Assembly: GCF_022378335.1 (NCBI RefSeq)
Contig: NZ_JAIQCI010000004.1
Location: 124,001-188,000 of the forward strand
Direction: 5' to 3'
Length of the DNA stretch: 64,000 nucleotides
Source of the DNA: Croceicoccus hydrothermalis
GTDB lineage: Bacteria; Pseudomonadota; Alphaproteobacteria; Sphingomonadales; Sphingomonadaceae
The position numbers and the translations under genes were made by a program. This document shows, piece after piece, positions 55,993 to 64,000 of this stretch. Position 1 is the first letter of the stretch; the number at the start of each line of letters is the position of its first letter. Below the pieces are notes generated by a model. It was not told the origin of the DNA, did not search any database, and saw only the letters and a list, made by a program, of their open reading frames with translations.

Positions 55993-56577
55993 TTACTGGC
56001 TCTTCAGAAACGCGCGGAACTGCGGCGAGCGGGCGGCGCTTTCCCAGAATTCGACGATCGCCGGCTGAAACGCGTCGATTGCGCGGCGGCATACCGTCGG
56101 CCCGCCCAGCGCGCCGACATCGAACTTGTACGTGTTCTCATGGCGGAATTGCGCCCCGCCCGCCCCGGTAAGCACCACCGCAATATCCCATGCACCGCCG
56201 AATACCGGATCGCGGGTGAAGGATAGCGTCTCGATCGCGCCATCGATCACGGGGGCGTCCTGCGCCGCATAAAGCCCGCCGACGGTCAATTCCTCGATCA
56301 TGGCGCCGCGAATATAATCCGATGGGCCGGTCCAGGCGGGACCGCCGTCCACCTTGAGCGAACACGCCGAAAACAGGCCCGTATCCGTCGCATCGGCAAG
56401 GCTCGCCGGCGTATTTCCAAACGATCCGACCGATACGCGCGTCCCGTCGAGCTGTTGGAGGTAGGACAGTGTATCGCGTGACGGGGTATAATCGGCGACG
56501 CCGGGCGTCTGGCACCCGCCGAGCCCAACCGCGACGAGGGCGATACCGAATTTCCAAAAACCCATCATGCTTTCCAT
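55993..56577 (-). CDS. Hypothetical lipoprotein
   Basis: An unrecognised 194-residue lipoprotein candidate. The signal peptide ends in 'VGLGGC' (Cys22 counting from 56577, Cys18 from the Met at 56565). The mature part is beta-rich with 'WDIAVVLTGAGGAQFRHENTYKFDVGALGG' and an aromatic C-terminus. It may be a small envelope protein; no family was identified. It is transcribed after the cell-wall hydrolase gene, 74 nt upstream. Confidence 0.65.
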   Translation of the reverse strand: MESMMGFWKFGIALVAVGLGGCQTPGVADYTPSRDTLSYLQQLDGTRVSVGSFGNTPASLADATDTGLFSACSLKVDGGPAWTGPSDYIRGAMIEELTVGGLYAAQDAPVIDGAIETLSFTRDPVFGGAWDIAVVLTGAGGAQFRHENTYKFDVGALGGPTVCRRAIDAFQPAIVEFWESAARSPQFRAFLKSQ

Positions 56578-56651
56578 CTCGATGCGCGGGGGGGAAGGTC
56601 GCTCTTATGCGGGAGCGGGCCGCAACGCCAGCGGGAGTTGCCGACCCGCAA

Positions 56652-57743
56652 TCAATCGAGAACGATCTGTGGCCGCGACCTGGTGGATGGGGGGGTCGTT
56701 GGGCGTTTTCCGGACGGAGCTTCGGCCTTCGGCGCTGTGGGCGATGCGCTTGCGGCGGACCGGACGGATGCCGCGATTCGGCGGTCGATTGCAGAAGCCG
56801 GCGCCACCTCCCCGGCTTTTCGATAATCCAGAATGGCGAAACGATCGAGTTCGTCGGCCTGATCCTCCGGCGCGATCGGTTTGGCCGCCAGTGCGGGATT
56901 GGCGGCATGGCGCTGCGGCACCTCCGTCACCGGACTCGCGGCTGGCGTCGCTTCGGGGACAACGACGTCCTCCCCGGCGTAATGTGCGGCGAACGCGCCC
57001 GCTCGCCCCGCCCGACCGGGCGAGCGGTAGAAGATATGCGCGCCGACCACTGCTGTCTTCAACAGGCTCGGGCTCCAGTATGGAACGACGTAGTCCGCGT
57101 GATAATGCGTCGATAGCCCCACCGGTGCGTAGACCGAACCGGCGAGCGCATCCGCGGCAATCCTGCGCGCCTGAGCAAAGCGGCGGGGCGCAGGTGCGCG
57201 GGCAAGCGAGCCGTCGCAAGTAAAGGTGAACTGGCACCCGCTGCTCCGTTCGGCGCCCTGATATACGACACCGCACACGCTATTGGGATAGGCTTTGTGA
57301 CGGACCCGGTTGAGCACGACCTGTGCTACGCCCCGTTGGCCATCCTCGCCTTCCATTCCGGCCTCGTAGTAGATCGCCGTTGCAAGACAGTCGAGGGCAC
57401 GGACGCGCTGCGATGCTGCGGCGAACATGGGCTTGAACGCAGTTGGGGGGGTGATTGCCTCGCTGGCAAGCGGCTGCTGCGAATTGATGGTGCGGGCATC
57501 CTCGGCGTGCAGGGGGCGGATCTTATCCGCGGTCATCGTATCGAGCTTTGCCGGGACGTGCCGCCGACCCTGCGACATTGTGGAGTTCGGCTCGCTGCCA
57601 AACATATGGCGGCGTGTTAGGTCGCCTGCGATACCGAGCGATATGCACAGCACGAGAAGCGCCGCGAATGCGTAATGAGGCCGGAGCATCCGGCGGCAAA
57701 GTCGCTGTAAAAGGGGGCTAGGTAGGGTTGGGCTCGTTCGCAC
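56652..57743 (-). CDS. Cell-wall hydrolase, SleB-like
   Basis: A 363-residue peptidoglycan hydrolase of the SleB (Hydrolase_2) family, with a membrane anchor near the start (about 24-41). The catalytic domain has 'CLATAIYYEAGMEGEDGQRGVAQVVLNRVRH' in pattern with catalytic Glu127, and 'GCQFTFTCDGSLA'. A Pro/Ala/Ser-rich C-terminal tail (about 270-363) looks disordered. It probably cuts glycan strands in the periplasm. It lies beyond the terminator of the type I secretion proteins and is likely a separate unit. Confidence 0.88.
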   Translation of the reverse strand: MRTSPTLPSPLLQRLCRRMLRPHYAFAALLVLCISLGIAGDLTRRHMFGSEPNSTMSQGRRHVPAKLDTMTADKIRPLHAEDARTINSQQPLASEAITPPTAFKPMFAAASQRVRALDCLATAIYYEAGMEGEDGQRGVAQVVLNRVRHKAYPNSVCGVVYQGAERSSGCQFTFTCDGSLARAPAPRRFAQARRIAADALAGSVYAPVGLSTHYHADYVVPYWSPSLLKTAVVGAHIFYRSPGRAGRAGAFAAHYAGEDVVVPEATPAASPVTEVPQRHAANPALAAKPIAPEDQADELDRFAILDYRKAGEVAPASAIDRRIAASVRSAASASPTAPKAEAPSGKRPTTPPSTRSRPQIVLD

Positions 57744-57846
57744 GCGTAAGCAATTTCATTCTGCGGGACGGGAGTCAAACGATCTAGAGACGCGAAAACG
57801 TATGGAACATGAACCGTTGCGCAGGGTCGTGTAGGAAGCGCGCACG

Positions 57847-57881
57847 AAAAACCCCCGGCCCAACGGGACCGGGGGTCTTTT
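57847..57881 (-). terminator. Intrinsic terminator of the secreted-protein operon
   Basis: On the minus strand the sequence forms an ACCCCCGG...CCGGGGGT stem with a short CGTT loop followed by a TTTTT run (57847-57851 in plus coordinates). It lies 34 nt after the coiled-coil protein stop and ends the cadherin and coiled-coil genes. Confidence 0.9.
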
Positions 57882-57914
57882 GCGACAGGATGCCGAAGCA
57901 CCCGTATCGTTGGA

Positions 57915-59495
57915 TCAGGCCATCATCGCCGAATCGTCGAGCGAGATGTAACCGGTGCTGTCGAAGGAGACGTTCGTCGCGTCCACATCGTTCAGCGTAA
58001 GGGTGAAGCCCTGGAAGCTGTTGTTCGATGCCGAACCCGAGAAGGTTTCGTCTTCAAAGAACATGACCGTGTTGTCGCCGTCCTGCTGAACAAAGACTTC
58101 GAGCACGCCGACATTGCCGACATCGGTGTTCGAAATATCGGTGTCCGCATCGACGTTCACGACGGTGTAGGTGTTGCCGCCGATGAACAGAACGTCATCG
58201 CCTTCCGCACCGAAGCCGTTGATCGTGGCCGATCCGGTGCCGTCGCCGGTCGACAGAACGAAGATGTCGCTGGCTTCGGTTCCGTTGGAGGTCGAAGTGT
58301 CGTCGACGGTAACCGGGGTTTCAAAGCCCAGAGCTTCAATCTCAGCCTCGGCAGCGGCGACGTCCGCCTGCAACGCGTCAAGCTGATCGGAAACGGCCTG
58401 CGCATCCGCAACCTCTTGCGCCAGCTCAGCACGCGCGGTCACATCTGCCTCAGCCTGCGTGACATCTGCCTCCTCTTGAACCAGCTGGGTGTACAGCTGG
58501 TCGCCGTCCGGGATGGCGCTAACTGACGCCTGCGCGTTGGACAGCGCAGTATTGGCTTCGATTTCGGCGGCCTCGGCGTCCTCAAGATCCTGCGATGCGG
58601 TCAGCAGAGCAGCCGAACCCTGAGCCGAGCTATAGGCATCGGCGAGCACAAGGTTGCCATCATCGTCAAGTTCGATGACGGAGGTCAGGGTCGTACCATC
58701 GTCCAGGTCAACCGTACCGTTGCTATTCCGGATCAGAGTTGCATTTCCGCCCACGAAGGCTTCGAAACGCGCTGCGGCAGCGTTATACTCGGCATTTGCG
58801 ACACTCAGCTCAGCGTTGGTCGTCTCTTCTTCCAACGTAGCAGCTTCAAGAGTGGCGATCGCTTCCTCAAGGCCGTCTACCGCGGCAATATCGGCTTCGA
58901 CTGCATCGAGATCGGACTGGGCAACATCAAGCCGCGCCTGCAACTGTGCAGCGGTCGGCAGCGCCGCCAGTTCACCCTGCAGAGTAGTAAGATTGCCTTC
59001 GATTTCGGTTTCCGTGTCCGCATCTTCGGGTTGCGCTTCGAGGAACGCATCTAGAGCGGCGTTCGCACCTTGCAGCGACTGCAGCGAAGCCGTCAGGTTG
59101 CTTGCATCGTCGTCGCCCGGTTCGAGCGTGACTTCGGTGTCGGTGATCGCGGCGCCGCCAAACATCAGTGCGCCGTCCATGAACATCAGCTCACGCGGAT
59201 CGTCGCCGCCGAATTCAATGGTGGTCGCAACGCCACCGACCGGAATGCTGATGGTCGAACCCGTTGCGGTGTTGGTCAGGATCAGACGCGAGCCCTCACG
59301 AACCGCGGTGTATTCCTCGGCCTCGCCGGCCACGGCAATGGTGTCGCCGCCGCTGTTGAACGACTGGTCGAAGCTGATGTCGCCGTCGTCGGTGTTTACG
59401 ATGGTAACGGTTTCCGATTCGGCCGTACCGAATACGGTGATGTTCTGTCCGCCGACAGTCGCCGACCCGGAACTATCCAGAATAAAACGTGCCAT
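57915..59495 (-). CDS. Acidic coiled-coil protein, probable type I secretion substrate
   Basis: A 526-residue, very acidic protein without a signal peptide. The N-terminal part (1-125) is beta-rich ('FGTAESETVTIVNTDDGD'). Two Ala/Glu/Leu/Asp-rich helical regions (about 130-235 and 295-390) with heptad spacing flank a short beta segment and should form coiled-coils. The C-terminal part (about 395-526) has 'SDIFVLSTGDGTGSATINGFGAEGDDVLFI', like a degenerate RTX/M10-type end, and ends hydrophobic ('DDSAMMA'). The helical DNA region is less G+C-rich (some 60-nt rows 53-60 percent). Secretion through the neighbouring exporter is inferred. Confidence 0.75.
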   Translation of the reverse strand: MARFILDSSGSATVGGQNITVFGTAESETVTIVNTDDGDISFDQSFNSGGDTIAVAGEAEEYTAVREGSRLILTNTATGSTISIPVGGVATTIEFGGDDPRELMFMDGALMFGGAAITDTEVTLEPGDDDASNLTASLQSLQGANAALDAFLEAQPEDADTETEIEGNLTTLQGELAALPTAAQLQARLDVAQSDLDAVEADIAAVDGLEEAIATLEAATLEEETTNAELSVANAEYNAAAARFEAFVGGNATLIRNSNGTVDLDDGTTLTSVIELDDDGNLVLADAYSSAQGSAALLTASQDLEDAEAAEIEANTALSNAQASVSAIPDGDQLYTQLVQEEADVTQAEADVTARAELAQEVADAQAVSDQLDALQADVAAAEAEIEALGFETPVTVDDTSTSNGTEASDIFVLSTGDGTGSATINGFGAEGDDVLFIGGNTYTVVNVDADTDISNTDVGNVGVLEVFVQQDGDNTVMFFEDETFSGSASNNSFQGFTLTLNDVDATNVSFDSTGYISLDDSAMMA

Positions 59496-59529
59496 TATTA
59501 AATCTCTTTCTTGCTTCTATCGATTAGAA

Positions 59530-60798
59530 TTACGCAACCGTGTCGACGGGAACGCTGATGTCGCCGAACTGGAAGAAATCGTAGGAGGTGCCGCCGTCTT
59601 CGCCTTCGAAGCCGAGGAACTCACCCACGGCCGCTTCGGCGGTTTCTTCGTCGAACACCGTTGCATTGTCGCTGAGCACATCATCGATGGTGATGAGGTT
59701 CGTCTCGCCATCTTCGCCACGGAACGTGATTTCAAGGTCGTTCGCATCGTCGGCGCCCGTGCCGAAGAAAACCTCAGTGCCTTCGGGGACGAGGATATAA
59801 TCGCCAATGTCGAAGCCGAGGATCGTGGCGTTGCTTTCCACCGACGGATCGTCCGTAAAGATGAAGTCGCCATCGGCGGCCTGGAACGGGGCGCCCGTAT
59901 CGAGATCACCGTCGTTGTCTTCGTCGATGCTCTGACGCGTACCGGTGGGCGCGCCAGTGCCCTCATCAATGTCGTTGATCGTGATATTCACGTCTTGCGA
60001 CACGGAATTGCCTTCCGAATCGGTCGCGATGACGGTCAGCGTGTAGCTGTCCTGCGTCTCGAAGTCGGGCGATTCCACGAAGCGGACTTCGCCGCTGTCG
60101 GGATCAATGGTGAACGCGGCGAAATCGTCGCTGTCCTCATCGATGCTGTAGGTGATGTCGTCACCATCAGCGTCCGTCGCGGTCGCGGTGTAGACGATCT
60201 CGTCGGCGTCCGTGTTCTCATCGAAGTCCACATCGGTTTCAGACGTGAAAACCGGGGCGACATTCTCGGGCTCGGGCTCGGGAAGGTCGATGTCATCGTC
60301 GTTGTCGTCGAGGACGGCATAGAGGCCGAGACCGGCAGCCGCAACGGCAGCAACGGCCAGGATGGGCGCGCCATTCGACTCGCCGCCGAGAGCGGACGCT
60401 TCCTCGCCTTCGTCGCCGGGTGCAGCGCGTGCATCGTCAGCCGCAGCAATCGCTTCGAAAACAGCAGCTTCCGAACCCATCGCGAGATCGACGGGCGCGT
60501 CCTGCGCGTCGGCGTCGTCTTCGTCTTCCTTCTCGTCTTCGTCGAACACGGCCTGAGCCTTGGCCTGAGCCTGGGCGGCATCGGCCATCTCGACGGGAGC
60601 TTCTTCCGACTCAACCTGCGGAACGGCGGCTTCCGAAGCAGCAGCGGCGAGCGCGGCGAGTTCGGCGGCGGTCATCGGCTTCGCGGTTTCGGCAGTGTTC
60701 GCTGAGGTTTCCGGAGTGGCTGCTTCGTTCGCGGGTGTTGCGGTCGAACCGGCCTGCTGGCCCTGCTCAACAGCAGTCGGTGCTTCGCTTCGTGTCAT
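59530..60798 (-). CDS. Cadherin-repeat protein, probable type I secretion substrate
   Basis: A 422-residue acidic protein. Order: Ala/Glu-rich disordered N-terminus (1-140), a hydrophobic segment (144-163, 'GAPILAVAAVAAAGLGLYAVL') followed by 'DDNDDD', one cadherin-like domain (about 180-278, 'DADGDDITYSI', 'FTIDPDSGEVRF') with Ca-binding Asp motifs, and a C-terminal part (about 285-422). The hydrophobic-plus-acidic start resembles that of large type I-secreted adhesins. I start at ATG 60798 with an AGGGAA site; an upstream frame start at 60840 is less likely. No Sec signal peptide is seen. Confidence 0.78.
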   Translation of the reverse strand: MTRSEAPTAVEQGQQAGSTATPANEAATPETSANTAETAKPMTAAELAALAAAASEAAVPQVESEEAPVEMADAAQAQAKAQAVFDEDEKEDEDDADAQDAPVDLAMGSEAAVFEAIAAADDARAAPGDEGEEASALGGESNGAPILAVAAVAAAGLGLYAVLDDNDDDIDLPEPEPENVAPVFTSETDVDFDENTDADEIVYTATATDADGDDITYSIDEDSDDFAAFTIDPDSGEVRFVESPDFETQDSYTLTVIATDSEGNSVSQDVNITINDIDEGTGAPTGTRQSIDEDNDGDLDTGAPFQAADGDFIFTDDPSVESNATILGFDIGDYILVPEGTEVFFGTGADDANDLEITFRGEDGETNLITIDDVLSDNATVFDEETAEAAVGEFLGFEGEDGGTSYDFFQFGDISVPVDTVA

Positions 60799-61127
60799 AA
60801 TTCCGCTTTCCCTGAAATTTTGTTCAAGTTGATGTAACACCGGAGACCATCTTTAATCGATCCCCTGACGCGCTGTGCATAACAGCTTCAATCGCCCCGC
60901 CAAACTATTTTTTGCCAAAATGGGACAAGGGCGATTGTCTGGTATGATGTTTGTTATTGGGTCCTTTTTCGGATTAACCGAGGCTGACGCGCCGCGCGGC
61001 CTGTTCGAGACGAGGCATGGGTAGCAAGCGGGTCGTTAATGCTAACGTTTCAACGATCTAAGATGTTCCCCTTGGTTCCGGACATTCGTCTTGTTTTCCG
61101 GAACGCGGTCGTCGAGCCCCCTTCGGG
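60799..61127 (-). promoter_or_regulatory. Long intergenic region before the cadherin gene
   Basis: A 329-nt gap without a gene. The part at about 60880-60980 is A/T-rich (one 60-nt row near 38 percent G+C) and probably carries the promoter of the cadherin-coiled-coil operon. Further upstream, CGTTA-ATGC-TAACG (61033-61046) is a small inverted repeat. A GC-rich hairpin, GCCCCC/GGGGGC (about 61118-61138), lies at the end of the small gene at 61128 and may end the exporter transcript. No protein site can be named. Confidence 0.5.
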
Positions 61128-61373
61128 TCAGGGGGCGAGCCACGGGCGGAATCGCGGCTCCACGTGCCGCATCTGCAACTCTATGTGCTGCACCGTGCAG
61201 CCATCGGCGGTCAGAAGGTCGCGCACCGCGGCATCCAGCTCCCGCCAGCCGACTCCTTCTGCCCGCAAACGTGCCAGCAAGGCAAAGGCGCGATCCTCAT
61301 CCATGGCGTGCGATACGAAGAGCCGGTCGAGATTGTCGAAACATGCGGCAAGATCGCCGCGCCACGCGGTCAT
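61128..61373 (-). CDS. Small unknown protein in the type I secretion locus
   Basis: An unrecognised 81-residue protein. It is mainly helical, with two Cys, and contains 'LRAEGVGWRELDAAVRDLLTADGCT' and a Trp/Pro C-terminus ('PRFRPWLAP'). A GGAGGAG ribosome site sits just before the ATG, so translation is likely. It is the third gene of the exporter unit (ABC, HlyD, this one), which suggests a secretion-linked or regulatory role; that is inference from position only. Confidence 0.6.
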   Translation of the reverse strand: MTAWRGDLAACFDNLDRLFVSHAMDEDRAFALLARLRAEGVGWRELDAAVRDLLTADGCTVQHIELQMRHVEPRFRPWLAP

Positions 61374-61470
61374 GGCCTCTCCTCCGGCGGAAGAAAAACC
61401 TGATCCGTTGTGGAGGTAATGCCCCCGGCCGGCGCATCGCCGCGATGCACCTGGCCAGGGATTGCAGCGA

Positions 61471-62610
61471 TCATCGTTCTTCCAACGCCTCGTCCGCCGT
61501 CTTGAGAATCGGCTTGGTCAGATAATGGAACACGGTCGTCTCGCCGGTCTTGATCTCCGCGGTCGCGGTCATGCCGGGTTGAATGGCGATCACTTCGTCC
61601 GGGCGGCGCGGCCGCATGCGGGACGTGTCGACCTCCAGATTTGCGGCGTAGTAGCTGACGGGACCATCGGGCGTTTCCTCGGTCAGCGTGTCGGCGCTGA
61701 CATAGGTCACCTCGCCTTCCGCCGAACCGTAGATCGATGCATCATAGGCATCGAACTTGACCGCCGCATCCTGGCCCGTGCGGATGAAGGCGATGTCGCT
61801 GGGCGGAATGCGCGCCTCCACGATGAGCGCGCCGCCCGTCGGCACGATCTGCAACACCTCGTCACCGGGTTTCAGCACGGCACCGATCGTCGTGTACTTG
61901 ACGTTGACGACCACGCCATCGGTCGGTGCGTAGAGCTCGGTCTGCTGCAACGCCTGCTGCCGCTGCGCGAAGGATTGCTCGGCCGTGGCGAGCTCGCCTT
62001 CGATGCGGGCGTATTCGGTCTGCAATTCCTGAAGATAGGCGTTGCGGCGATTGGTGATCTGCCCTTCGAGATCGGCCACGGTGCGCTGCATGCGCAGAAC
62101 CTCGGACCGGCTGACGTCGCCGCTGTCGACGAGCGGCATGTTCATGGCCAACTCCTCGCGCACGAGTTTCAGCATGGTTTGAAGGTTGCTCAATTCCTCG
62201 CGCAGGGCGCGGCGACGCTGATAATAAAGCGCGCGTTGGTTCGCGATGAACTCGCCGTCGCGCACGTCCGAGGGAAAGCGCAACGGACGATCGAACAGCT
62301 CGGCTTCGATCCGCGCCATCTGCGTGCGCAGATCCTCGACCGTGGCGACCGATTCCTCCACCGCCGCGGATTGCGTCACCTTGTCGAGCACGACCAGAAG
62401 CTGCCCCTTCTTCACCCGGTCGCCTTCGCGCACGAGCATCTGGCTTATCACCCCGCCTTCCGAACTCTGCACGATCTGCGTCCGGGCGGACGGGACCGCC
62501 GTGCCCGGCGCGCGGGTGATCTGATCCAGCTCGGCCCAGAACGACCACGCAAGGAAACCCAGCACGGCCGCGGCCGCGAGGGCGATGATGATATTCGATT
62601 GCTTGATCAT
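61471..62610 (-). CDS. HlyD-family type I secretion membrane fusion protein
   Basis: The periplasmic adaptor of a type I secretion system, 379 residues. One N-terminal membrane helix (about 7-27), then the HlyD pattern 'ELDQITRAPGTAVPSARTQIVQSSEGGVI' (about 27-55), a long coiled-coil (about 85-220), and a C-terminal lipoyl-like and beta domain with 'LYAPTDGVVVNVKYTTIGAVLKPG' and 'GMTATAEIKTGETTVFHYLTKPI'. It lies 18 nt after the ABC exporter gene on the same strand. The outer-membrane TolC partner is not in the window. Confidence 0.93.
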   Translation of the reverse strand: MIKQSNIIIALAAAAVLGFLAWSFWAELDQITRAPGTAVPSARTQIVQSSEGGVISQMLVREGDRVKKGQLLVVLDKVTQSAAVEESVATVEDLRTQMARIEAELFDRPLRFPSDVRDGEFIANQRALYYQRRRALREELSNLQTMLKLVREELAMNMPLVDSGDVSRSEVLRMQRTVADLEGQITNRRNAYLQELQTEYARIEGELATAEQSFAQRQQALQQTELYAPTDGVVVNVKYTTIGAVLKPGDEVLQIVPTGGALIVEARIPPSDIAFIRTGQDAAVKFDAYDASIYGSAEGEVTYVSADTLTEETPDGPVSYYAANLEVDTSRMRPRRPDEVIAIQPGMTATAEIKTGETTVFHYLTKPILKTADEALEER

Positions 62611-62628
62611 GTCGATCCTCGGGAAAAC

Positions 62629-64000
62629 TCAGGCGCCAGAGGGCGGCGTGTCGCCTGCGCCGGGTTTTGCGGATGGGCTCGGTTTCGGGGATGCGGTTGC
62701 GTCGTCGCCCGCCGGAGCCGTGTTTCCGGCATTCTGCCCGGCATGGACATGGCCGGACGCCTTGCGGTCCGGCGCGGCGGGGGCGGCCCCGGCGGCGCTT
62801 CCGCCCGACGCGGCAGCACCCTCGTCCGAAGCGGCTGGCGATCGCCGCACGACCGTCGTTTCGCCCGTTTTTGTGGCGGTGACGCGCTGACGCTTTTGCT
62901 GCGTGACCTTTTTGTCGGACGTATTGCCGCGCAGTTTTTCGAGGACTTCCTTCGGCGGCCCGTCGAGCCGGACCTGTCCGTTGGTGACCACGATCACGCG
63001 ATCGACAAGCTGCAGCAATTGCAGCCGGTGCGTCACGATGACGAGCGTGCTGTTACTGTCGAGCCCGGATTTCAACGCGCCCAGAACGCGCGATTCGGTT
63101 GCCTGGTCGAGATTGGAAGTCGGCTCGTCGAGCAGCATCACCCGCGGCTTGCCCAGCATCAGCCGGGTCAGGCCCGACAGCGTGCGCTGTCCCCCCGAAA
63201 GCCCGCGCCCGCCTTCGGAAATCGGCAGGTCCAGCCCCATCGGATGTCCAGCGATCATGGGCGCCAGGCCGAGATCGCCCGCAACGCGCATCAGCTCGTC
63301 ATCGCCCGGATTGGCCATGCCGAGCAGGATATTGTCGCGCAGCGTCCCGTTCAGCATGCGCGTATCCTGCGGCAGATATCCGACATGCTGACGCAGGATA
63401 TCTTCCGCGACGTGATGCATGTCCAGCCCGCCGATCGTCACCGAACCCTGCGCCGGTGCATAAAGCCCGGCGAGCACGCGCAGCAGCGTCGATTTGCCCG
63501 AACCGATACCGCCGATGATGGCGACGCGTTCGCCCGGCTTTATCTCCAGATGCGGGATATGAAGCCCCGAGCGCGCCCCGGCATAGGCGAATTGCACGTT
63601 TTCGAGCCGGATCGGCCCGTCGAGCTTTTCGGGGCGCAGCGGCTCCATCTCGGTCGGTCGGTCGAGCGGCAGCGCGAGAATCGCGTCCAGCATGGAGAGC
63701 GAGGACCGCGCATAGCCCCATTGAATGAGAAAATTGGGAAGCTGGCTGACGAGCGGGCCGTTGATGCGGCCGGCAATGATTGCGCAGGCAATCAGCGCAC
63801 CCATCGTCATCTTGCCATCGCTGACCTGGATGGCGCCGAGCGCGATGATCGCGACATAGGCGATCTGCTGCAGGCTGCTGAAGATCGAGCCCGCGATCGC
63901 CTGCCAGCGTTTCACCGGGTCTTCGTGCAGCTGCAGCTCGTCCATGAGCGTGTTCCAGCGGGACAGCATGTGCCACCCGCCACGATTGGCCTTCACCGTT
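62629..64000 (-). CDS. Type I secretion ABC exporter (partial, N-terminus beyond window)
   Basis: The inner-membrane ATPase/permease of the same system; 457 codons are visible and the gene runs off the right end. The visible part holds the last membrane helices ('AIIALGAIQVSDGKMTMGALIACAIIAGRINGP') and the nucleotide-binding domain: Walker A 'GGIGSGKSTLL', Q-loop 'YLPQDTRML', signature 'GLSGGQR', Walker B 'VMLLDEPTSNLD' and H-loop 'IVTHRLQ'. Unusually, about 95 residues of basic, then Ser/Ala/Pro/Gly-rich low-complexity sequence follow the ATPase. Type of N-terminal domain (C39-like or not) cannot be seen. Confidence 0.92.
   Translation of the reverse strand, partial: TVKANRGGWHMLSRWNTLMDELQLHEDPVKRWQAIAGSIFSSLQQIAYVAIIALGAIQVSDGKMTMGALIACAIIAGRINGPLVSQLPNFLIQWGYARSSLSMLDAILALPLDRPTEMEPLRPEKLDGPIRLENVQFAYAGARSGLHIPHLEIKPGERVAIIGGIGSGKSTLLRVLAGLYAPAQGSVTIGGLDMHHVAEDILRQHVGYLPQDTRMLNGTLRDNILLGMANPGDDELMRVAGDLGLAPMIAGHPMGLDLPISEGGRGLSGGQRTLSGLTRLMLGKPRVMLLDEPTSNLDQATESRVLGALKSGLDSNSTLVIVTHRLQLLQLVDRVIVVTNGQVRLDGPPKEVLEKLRGNTSDKKVTQQKRQRVTATKTGETTVVRRSPAASDEGAAASGGSAAGAAPAAPDRKASGHVHAGQNAGNTAPAGDDATASPKPSPSAKPGAGDTPPSGA

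Noticed and set aside
58654-60705. 683-codon open frame on the plus strand across the two acidic protein genes
   Set aside because: It is antisense to both genes and to the gap between them, is Ser/Val/Arg-rich in the manner of reverse-complement frames of Asp/Glu-rich genes, and has no domain.

Overview
The window is high-GC, tightly packed alphaproteobacterial DNA. Several features point to the order Sphingomonadales, most likely an Erythrobacteraceae-type organism: a SciP-type DUF1153 gene (a CtrA-pathway regulator confined to alphaproteobacteria), the order lspA - DUF3035 lipoprotein, a sucC-etfB-etfA block and a DUF1289 protein. This placement is inference from gene content, not from a search. 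No rRNA, tRNA, CRISPR array, insertion sequence or integrase was recognised.

Layout: (1) 67-7133, a flagellar block fliL-M-N-O-P-Q-R-flhB-fliD-fliS, mostly with overlapping stops and starts. (2) 7214-19859, mixed housekeeping: a DksA-like zinc protein, an SDR dehydrogenase, a YaiI protein, a DEAD-box helicase with a DbpA-like domain, a large unknown membrane protein, mfd, a HEPN-like protein, an HI0933-family flavoprotein and a thiolase. (3) 19407-23669, an Lrp/AsnC regulator divergent from a branched-chain 2-oxoacid dehydrogenase operon (E1 alpha, E1 beta, E2; no E3 gene). (4) 23758-31426, gpmA, purE, purK, folA, ribF, ileS, lspA and a lipoprotein, many overlapping by 4 nt. (5) 31466-37992, a CNNM/CBS protein, an OmpA-like lipoprotein, an inositol-monophosphatase-family enzyme, sucC and etfBA, closed by a clear terminator. 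(6) 38015-45735, a divergent sigma-70-like protein, a DUF445 protein, an RND efflux pump with its adaptor, GlsB and SciP. (7) 45944-57743, mnmA, a lipoprotein-like serine hydrolase, PhzF, a CDF metal transporter, pdxH, a DnaJ-type co-chaperone, a YihY protein, fabI, a PDZ-M48 protease, a lipoprotein and a SleB-like cell-wall hydrolase. (8) 57847-64000, a type I secretion locus on the minus strand: ABC exporter (cut by the window end), HlyD adaptor, a small unknown protein, then two very acidic proteins (cadherin-repeat and coiled-coil) ending at a strong terminator.

Functionally, the bkd genes, the thiolase and etfBA fit branched-chain amino acid and acyl-CoA oxidation feeding the TCA cycle and respiratory chain. 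The flagellar genes make the export gate, switch and filament cap.

The most unusual signals are an FlhB whose autocleavage motif reads NPVQ instead of NPTH; a FliM without the N-terminal CheY-binding motif; a low-GC insert in the IleS editing domain; a 3 x 20-bp tandem repeat just before sucC; a degenerate sigma factor; and the type I secretion island, whose two candidate substrates seem to share a C-terminal module.
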